Source of the DNA: Niastella caeni
GTDB lineage: Bacteria > Bacteroidota > Bacteroidia > Chitinophagales > Chitinophagaceae
Reading direction: 5' to 3'
DNA: 64,000 nt
Assembly: GCF_004834005.1 (NCBI RefSeq)
Contig: NZ_STFF01000005.1
Span: 620,001 to 684,000 of the forward strand
The notes under the pieces are model-generated. The model saw nothing but the letters and a program-made list of their open reading frames with translations. It was not told the origin of the DNA and searched no databases. Below are positions 58,537 through 64,000 of this stretch, in pieces. The translations under genes and the position numbers were made by a program. Numbering within the stretch: position 1 is the stretch's first letter; each line of letters opens with the position of its first letter.

Positions 58537-59262
58537 ATGTGGTCAGTTTGTAAAAAAGAATTCCGGCAATTTTTCAGCAGCCTGACCGGCTACATTGCCA
58601 TCATCGTATTCCTGTTATTAAATGGATTATTCCTGTTCGTTTTTCCCGATACCAATATCCTTGACTTCGGGTACGCCACTCTTGACAAATTTTTTGAGCT
58701 GGCCCCCTGGATCTTGTTATTGCTGATTCCCGCTATTACCATGCGCAGTTTTGCCGACGAATTCAAAGGCGGCACGTTCGAAATTTTGCAAACCAAACCG
58801 CTCAGCCGCTGGCAACTGGTTTCGGGAAAATATTTCGGCTCCCTGGGCGTGGTGCTTATTGCCTTAATTCCTACCATTATATACCCCATCAGCGTACAGC
58901 AACTGGCTGCCACTGGCGGCGGTATCGATATGGGGGGCACCATTGGCTCCTACATTGGACTGATATTCCTGGCCGGGGTTTTTGTGGCCATCGGTATAGC
59001 CTGCAGCAGCGTAACCAATAACGCGGTCGTAGCATTTATTGCCGGCGCGTTCCTTTGCTTTATACTGTATAGCGGGTTCAACGCCGTTAGCCGCATACCT
59101 GCCCTGCAGGCCGGCGCCGATTATTATATTGAAATGCTCGGCATCGACTTCCATTACCGCAGCGTAAGCAGGGGAGTGGTTGACAGCCGCGACATTATTT
59201 ATTTTCTTAGCATCATCCTATTCTTTCTAATATTTACCAACCGCAATTTGTTGAAACGATAA
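58537..59262 (+). CDS. gldF: Gliding motility ABC transporter permease GldF
   Basis: A 241-aa membrane protein with six transmembrane helices. Start MWSVCKKEFRQFFSSLTGYIAIIVFLLLNGLFLFVFP is typical of GldF; further patterns are LLIPAITMRSFADEFKGGTFEILQTKPLSRWQLVSGKY and IDFHYRSVSRGVVDSRDIIYF. With GldG and the ATPase GldA (not in this window) it makes an ABC transporter needed for gliding in some Bacteroidetes. gldG follows after 14 bp. Confidence 0.93.
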   Translation: MWSVCKKEFRQFFSSLTGYIAIIVFLLLNGLFLFVFPDTNILDFGYATLDKFFELAPWILLLLIPAITMRSFADEFKGGTFEILQTKPLSRWQLVSGKYFGSLGVVLIALIPTIIYPISVQQLAATGGGIDMGGTIGSYIGLIFLAGVFVAIGIACSSVTNNAVVAFIAGAFLCFILYSGFNAVSRIPALQAGADYYIEMLGIDFHYRSVSRGVVDSRDIIYFLSIILFFLIFTNRNLLKR

Positions 59263-59276
59263 TCCGGTAATACACC

Positions 59277-60980
59277 ATGAACAAAATACTGGCTTCAAAA
59301 CTATGGTGGTTGTTTTTGCTGATCGTATTGGTGGGTATTAACTACCTGGCATCAGTAGTGCATACCCGTGTTGACCTTACTCAGGAAAAAAGATATACTT
59401 TATCACCTGCTACCAAAAAATTATTAAAAGGCCTGCCCGATAAAGTTTCCATTACCGTGCTGCTCACCGGCGATATGCCGGCCGGGTTTAAAAAACTTTC
59501 CAACAGCACCCAGGAAATGCTGCAGGAGTTTAAAGAACTGGCGGGCAGCAATCTTCAGTACAAATTTGAAAAGTTTGGCGAAGGACTGAGCGATACCGCC
59601 CGATCGAACCTGCAGGTACACCTCGACAGCCTGGGCCTTAAACCCACCAACGTTAAGGTAAAGGCAAAGGCCGATGAATCGCAGGAAGAACGCCTGGTTT
59701 ACCCCGGCGCCCTGGTAAAATACAAAGACCGCGAAGTAGCTATTGATCTTTTACAGGGGCAGGATATGACCGGCGGTGTGCAATCGCTGAACAATGCCGA
59801 GGCGCTGCTGGAATATAAAATGGCGCGCACCATTCAAAAGATCACAGCCGATACCGTGCCGGCCATCGGTTACCTGCTTGGCAATGGCGAACTCTTCAAC
59901 TATAATGTTTACGATCTTGTTGACCGTACCCTGCGCCAGGAATACCGTTTTGGTTGGGTGCCTATTGATAGTGTGCCGGTAATTCCCACGGTTTTTGATG
60001 CGCTGGTGATCGTGAAACCCACTATCCCCTTCAGCGATAAGCAAAAGCTGAAAATTGATCAGTACATTATGCAGGGCGGTAAGGTAATATGGCTGATAGA
60101 TAAGCTGTATGCTGAAATGGACAGCCTCATGCGTTCGCATAGTGATTTTGTAGCGTTTGACCGTAACCTGAACCTCGACGATCAACTATTCAAATACGGC
60201 GTTCGCATCAATGGCGACCTGGTACAGGACCTGCAATGCGATAAAATACCGCTGGTAGTAGGCAATTATGGTAACCAGCCTCAAATGCAACTGGTGCCCT
60301 GGCCCTATTTCCCAACGTTATCTTCTTACTCAGACCATGCCATTGCCAAGAACCTGGATAATGTGCTATCGATCTTCCCTAATTCTATAGATACGGTAAA
60401 AAACAATATCAAAAAAACGATCTTATTATCTACCTCAGAAAGTTCCCGCATCATCAGTACACCCGCCATTGTAACGCTGAACAGTATAAAAACGGAAGAT
60501 GATTTAAAAACATTCAATAAATCATTTATGCCAATCGCCGTTTTGCTGGAAGGCAGATTTTCATCCCTGTACACCAACCGCTTATCGGGCGGTATGATGG
60601 ATACCCTGGCCGGGTTGTACAAACAGCCCTTCCGCGCCGCTACCGAAAAAGAAAGCAAAATGATCGTGGTATCGGATGCTGATATTGTTTCGAATGTAGT
60701 TACACAGAACGAAGGTCCGCTGAATATGGGCTTTAACCAGTTTACCAATACCCAGTACGCCAACAAAGATTTTTTCCTGAACTGCGTGCAATACCTCACC
60801 GATACTTCAGGCATACTCGATACGCGGTCGAAAGATTTTGCCCTTCGCCTGTTAGACCCCAAGAAAACAGATGAAGACCGGGGCCAATGGCAATTGTTGA
60901 GCATCGGGTTGCCGGTTTTTGTAGTATTGATATTTGGCGTTGTTTATCAGGCCTTACGGAGGAGAAAATATCAAGGGTAG
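59277..60980 (+). CDS. gldG: Gliding motility ABC transporter substrate-binding protein GldG
   Basis: A 567-aa protein anchored by an N-terminal transmembrane helix (residues 8-27) and a C-terminal one (about 540-560), with the large middle part outside the cytoplasm. Patterns: VHTRVDLTQEKRYTLSPATKKLLKGLPDKVSITVLLTGDMPAGFKKLSNSTQEML, and SRIISTPAIVTLNSIK. The C-terminal LLSIGLPVFVVLIFGVVYQALRRRKYQG matches GldG. Co-transcribed with gldF. Confidence 0.93.
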   Translation: MNKILASKLWWLFLLIVLVGINYLASVVHTRVDLTQEKRYTLSPATKKLLKGLPDKVSITVLLTGDMPAGFKKLSNSTQEMLQEFKELAGSNLQYKFEKFGEGLSDTARSNLQVHLDSLGLKPTNVKVKAKADESQEERLVYPGALVKYKDREVAIDLLQGQDMTGGVQSLNNAEALLEYKMARTIQKITADTVPAIGYLLGNGELFNYNVYDLVDRTLRQEYRFGWVPIDSVPVIPTVFDALVIVKPTIPFSDKQKLKIDQYIMQGGKVIWLIDKLYAEMDSLMRSHSDFVAFDRNLNLDDQLFKYGVRINGDLVQDLQCDKIPLVVGNYGNQPQMQLVPWPYFPTLSSYSDHAIAKNLDNVLSIFPNSIDTVKNNIKKTILLSTSESSRIISTPAIVTLNSIKTEDDLKTFNKSFMPIAVLLEGRFSSLYTNRLSGGMMDTLAGLYKQPFRAATEKESKMIVVSDADIVSNVVTQNEGPLNMGFNQFTNTQYANKDFFLNCVQYLTDTSGILDTRSKDFALRLLDPKKTDEDRGQWQLLSIGLPVFVVLIFGVVYQALRRRKYQG

Positions 60981-60984
60981 AAAT

Positions 60985-61142
60985 GGTTTGTTGTTTGTAG
61001 TTTTTGGTTTGTTGTTGTTTCATTTTGAGCCGATTAATTATTTGCTTGAATCGCTAAAAGCCCGGGAATCACGCTTTTTGAAATACTACCCCGAGTTTAG
61101 CGAGCCCTGCCACAAACAACAAACCATAAACCACAAACTAGG
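60985..61142. repeat. Inverted GTTTGTTGTTTGTAG / CAAACAACAAACC repeat
   Basis: AATGGTTTGTTGTTTGTAG at 60983-61001 and its complement CACAAACAACAAACCATAAACC at 61112-61133 in degenerate form. Related to the TTTATGGTTTATTGTTTGTGG tract at 21825. The arms could pair across about 110 bases between gldG and the TerC gene. Confidence 0.55.
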
Positions 61143-61144
61143 CT

Positions 61145-61152
61145 TATCTTTG
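61145..61152 (+). promoter_or_regulatory. -7 box TATCTTTG of the TerC gene
   Basis: Exact consensus, 19 bp before ATG 61172. Confidence 0.55.
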
Positions 61153-61171
61153 CCGACCATTTAATACATAC

Positions 61172-62176
61172 ATGACTCCTGAGCAGCTTACGTTTTTAAT
61201 ATTTGGCAGTTTATTAGTATTGGCTTTGGCATTTGACCTGGGATTACTTAGTAAAAAAACTTCCCATGTAACCATAAAAAAAGCCTTGTGGCAAACAGCC
61301 TTCTGGGTTACGCTGGCCCTGCTTTTCTTTGTTTTTGTTTGGGTTGAGAACGGCCACGGCAGAGCCATCAAATATGTGAGCGCCTATTTAATGGAGTGGT
61401 CGCTGAGTATTGACAATATCTTCGTCTTCATTCTCATATTTGGGTTTTTTGAAGTAAAGGAAAAGTTTTACGGGCGGGTATTGCTGATCGGTATTTTGAT
61501 GGCCATCATCTTCCGCATCATCTTCATAGCCATTGGTATAGAGCTGGTGACGCAATTTCACTGGATCCTGTACATCTTCGGTGCTATTTTGGTATACACC
61601 GGTTTCGGCATGTTCAAAGCAAAAAATGAAGAAGAAGAAACCCAGAACCTGCAGGAAAACAAGGTGTATAAATTGCTGAAACGGGTATTACCCCTTACGC
61701 CCGAGGATGGAGATGGAAAATGGTCGATCAGAAAAGACGGCAAGAAATATTATACCAGCCTGTTTGTAGTGGTGATCATGCTGGCTACCACCGATATTGT
61801 ATTTGCCCTCGACTCCATTCCGGCGGTATTTACCCTTGCCAAAGGAGATAAACTGGTGATCTATACCTCCAATATTTTTGCCGTACTGGGCTTACGTTCC
61901 CTGTTCTTTTTACTGCGGGGCGCCAGTGATAAATTTGCGCATCTGCAACAGGGTATAGCGGTAATACTGATCTTTATCGGGTTGAAGATGTTGTTAGAGG
62001 ATTTACTGGTTAAATACGTACTGGTTAAATACCATGGCATTAAAGAAATACCAATATATGTTTCCCTGTTAGTGATCGTTACCTGCATTCTTGCCTCTAT
62101 CGTTTATTCAATAACTGTAAGTAGAAACAATATAAGCAAAGACACCGATGCAGGTATAGACCGGGAAATTCACTGA
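61172..62176 (+). CDS. TerC/Alx family membrane protein
   Basis: A 334-aa protein with about nine transmembrane helices. TerC signature: VSAYLMEWSLSIDNIFVFILIFGFFEV, GRVLLIGILMAIIFRIIFIAIG and LATTDIVFALDSIPAVFTLAKGD, with paired acidic residues in the membrane. These are thought to move metal ions such as Mn(II) or to work in tellurite resistance. A cytoplasmic loop (residues about 150-190) is highly charged. The murF-alr gene begins 13 bp after its stop. Confidence 0.9.
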   Translation: MTPEQLTFLIFGSLLVLALAFDLGLLSKKTSHVTIKKALWQTAFWVTLALLFFVFVWVENGHGRAIKYVSAYLMEWSLSIDNIFVFILIFGFFEVKEKFYGRVLLIGILMAIIFRIIFIAIGIELVTQFHWILYIFGAILVYTGFGMFKAKNEEEETQNLQENKVYKLLKRVLPLTPEDGDGKWSIRKDGKKYYTSLFVVVIMLATTDIVFALDSIPAVFTLAKGDKLVIYTSNIFAVLGLRSLFFLLRGASDKFAHLQQGIAVILIFIGLKMLLEDLLVKYVLVKYHGIKEIPIYVSLLVIVTCILASIVYSITVSRNNISKDTDAGIDREIH

Positions 62177-62189
62177 TCAAATTAACCGG

Positions 62190-64000
62190 GTGAAATACTT
62201 TATTGACAATATTGCTTCCATCATAAAAGGAAAGTGGCTCGTTCATCACGATAATGCGCCGATTGAGCAGTTGCTGATAGATAGCCGCAAACTCATCTTT
62301 CCCCAAACCTCCTTATTCTTTGCGTTAAAAGGCCCGCGCCGCGATGGGCATACCTTTATTCCTCAACTATACGAAAAAGGCGTTCGCAATTTTATTGTGA
62401 GCGAGGCGATGGATGTTACCCACCTGGCCGATGCCAACATATTGCAGGTGAACGATCCTTTACAGGCTTTGCAAAACCTGGTGGCCTGGCACCGGAAACA
62501 ATTCAGCCTACCGGTAATAGGCATTACCGGTAGCAATGGAAAAACCATTGTAAAAGAATGGTTGAACCAACTGCTGGAAGAAAAATATACCATTATTCGC
62601 AGTCCGAAAAGTTATAACTCACAAATAGGCGTGCCGTTGAGCGTATGGCCGCTGAACGAGCAGCATGAGCTGGCGATATTTGAGGCCGGCATTTCGCAGC
62701 CCGGCGAAATGGAGCAATTGCAAAAGATCATTCAACCTACCATTGGCATCTTTACCAACATAGGGGAAGCGCATAGCGAAGGGTTTGTGAACCTGCGGCA
62801 AAAAGTGAATGAAAAGCTACAACTGTTCAAACAGGTAGAAACGCTTATTTATTGCCAGGACGATCCGGAAATAAACAGTGGGGTTGCCGCCGTATGGCAA
62901 TTAATGAGCAACAGCAAACGCTTCACCATTTTTAGCTGGAGTATGGTGACCGAGGCCACGTTGCAAATACGTCAGGTATATAAAGAAGGGGGGAAAACGA
63001 CCATTACGGCCAGTTACCAGCAAGAAGAGATCAGTATAGTAATTCCATTCATCGATAATGCGTCGGTAGAGAATGCCATTCATTGCTGGTGCGTGCTGCT
63101 GCATTTACAAATACCGCAACCAGCCATCGCGTTGCAGATGCAGCAGTTGGGCCCTGTGGCCATGCGGCTCGAATTGAAAAAAGGCATTAATAATTGTTCC
63201 ATCATCAATGACAGTTACAGTGCCGACCTCAGCTCATTTACCATTGCCCTTGATTTTTTAAGCCAGCAACAGCAGCATGCAAAAAAGACGGTTATTCTTT
63301 CAGATATTTTGCAAAGCGGCCGCTCAGAAAAAGACCTGTATGCCGAAGTGGGGCGGTTGCTGCAACAACGCCAGGTGAACCGGTTGATCGGGATTGGGGA
63401 ACGCATTTCGCACCATCAACATATTTTTCAAACCGCCGGTATTCCCGAAGTGGTGTTTTATTCGTCGGTAGACGCTTTTATAAAAGAACTGAATCACCTC
63501 CTTTTTAAAGATGAAACCATCCTTTTAAAAGGGGCCCGCATATTTGAACTGGAGCAAATTGACCGGCTGCTGCAGCAGAAAGTACATCAAACGGTTTTGG
63601 AGATCGATCTTACTGCCGTTGCGCATAATCTGAAGCAGTTTCAACAGTTATTAAACCCTTCTACCCGCCTTATGGCCATGGTAAAGGCATTTTCGTATGG
63701 CAGCGGCAGTTATGAAATTGCCAATGCGCTGCAATTTCACCGGGTCGATTACCTGGCCGTGGCCTATGCCGATGAAGGCGTTGAGCTGCGCAAGGCCGGT
63801 ATTAATCTGCCTATCATGGTCATGAACCCCGATGAATCAACGTTCGATGTGCTGGTGCAATACAGTTTGGAACCAGACCTGTATTCGCCCGGCATTTTAT
63901 TATTGTTTGAAGATTTTGTTAAAAAACAGGGCATACAGCAGTTCCCGGTGCATATTGAACTGGAAACGGGAATGAACCGGTTGGGATTTTCGATGGCTGA
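62190..64000 (+). CDS. murF-alr: Bifunctional MurF ligase / alanine racemase, cut by window edge
   Basis: The frame is open from GTG 62190 to the end of the window (603 full codons, no stop). N-terminal half is MurF, the UDP-MurNAc-tripeptide:D-Ala-D-Ala ligase, with P-loop GITGSNGKT at residues 111-119 and IVKEW after it. From about residue 469 an alanine racemase domain begins (VLEIDLTAVAHNLKQFQQLL), with the PLP lysine near 499 in MAMVKAFSYGSG. The fusion is well known in Bacteroidetes and couples D-Ala supply to its use in peptidoglycan. GTG is used since no ATG is near; the C-terminal part lies outside the window. Confidence 0.93.
   Translation, partial: MKYFIDNIASIIKGKWLVHHDNAPIEQLLIDSRKLIFPQTSLFFALKGPRRDGHTFIPQLYEKGVRNFIVSEAMDVTHLADANILQVNDPLQALQNLVAWHRKQFSLPVIGITGSNGKTIVKEWLNQLLEEKYTIIRSPKSYNSQIGVPLSVWPLNEQHELAIFEAGISQPGEMEQLQKIIQPTIGIFTNIGEAHSEGFVNLRQKVNEKLQLFKQVETLIYCQDDPEINSGVAAVWQLMSNSKRFTIFSWSMVTEATLQIRQVYKEGGKTTITASYQQEEISIVIPFIDNASVENAIHCWCVLLHLQIPQPAIALQMQQLGPVAMRLELKKGINNCSIINDSYSADLSSFTIALDFLSQQQQHAKKTVILSDILQSGRSEKDLYAEVGRLLQQRQVNRLIGIGERISHHQHIFQTAGIPEVVFYSSVDAFIKELNHLLFKDETILLKGARIFELEQIDRLLQQKVHQTVLEIDLTAVAHNLKQFQQLLNPSTRLMAMVKAFSYGSGSYEIANALQFHRVDYLAVAYADEGVELRKAGINLPIMVMNPDESTFDVLVQYSLEPDLYSPGILLLFEDFVKKQGIQQFPVHIELETGMNRLGFSMA

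Noticed and set aside
60934..61164. 76-codon plus-strand ORF
   Set aside because: Overlaps the gldG end in another frame and continues through an inverted simple repeat.

Overview
The window looks like a chromosomal segment from a gliding member of the Bacteroidota, most likely Chitinophagaceae (Niastella/Chitinophaga-like). The reasons are the gliding genes gldB, gldF and gldG, a probable type IX secretion cargo protein, DUF5686/DUF4399/DUF2490/DUF1361 proteins, an archaeal-type GGGP synthase of the Bacteroidetes kind, a MurF-Alr fusion, and Bacteroidetes-type promoters with a -7 box TAnnTTTG a few bases upstream of several start codons. No rRNA, tRNA, CRISPR array, transposase or prophage gene was found; this is mostly core chromosome.

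Layout. 1-3558 (minus): arginine genes (GNAT acetyltransferase, argG, argC) followed by a four-helix-bundle protein cut by the window edge. 4034-5639 (minus): GGGP synthase and a DUF2490 outer-membrane protein. 6062-9430: B12-dependent ribonucleotide reductase, then a tiny lipoprotein and a gene-poor stretch with terminators. 10556-15426: YcxB-like protein, gldB, nadE and two related lipoproteins. 15708-20580: MoxR-DUF58-BatD-like-VWA operon and rsgA. 20647-24061: small unknowns, gamma-carbonic anhydrase, class III aminotransferase, DUF4399 lipoprotein. 24062-24800: three terminators in a row, possible small RNAs. 27987-32383: a membrane protein with a winged-helix regulator, then a string of membrane proteins; the same 17-bp palindrome lies before both groups. 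32572-39538: TolB-like/beta-barrel protein, MBL hydrolase, flippase, coiled-coil protein. 39793-41643 (minus): an MbnP/MbnH-like pair. 41661-46016: translation and house-cleaning genes (arfB, dtd, MazG-like, glyS) and a flavin reductase. 46590-53249: mfd, GNAT, acpP-fabF-rnc. 53721-57879: T9SS cargo, MarR regulator with a Cys tail, methylmalonyl-CoA epimerase, cysteine desulfurase, IscA-type protein. 58537-64000: gldF-gldG, TerC, murF-alr (cut).

The most noticeable non-coding signals are: (i) a phased array of ten 11-bp units (consensus ANNTACGANAY) in two opposed blocks before gldF; (ii) the repeated palindrome ACTTTG-N5-CAAAGT, probably the operator of the winged-helix regulator; (iii) terminator-ended intergenic segments around 10.3-10.5 kb and 24.3-24.6 kb; (iv) a 13-bp hairpin between acpP and fabF; and (v) many families of short dispersed intergenic repeats, two of which appear to have entered coding sequence (argC and mfd). 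I found no clear defence island or new multi-gene machine; the MbnPH-like pair and the regulator/operator module are the nearest to a less-described system.
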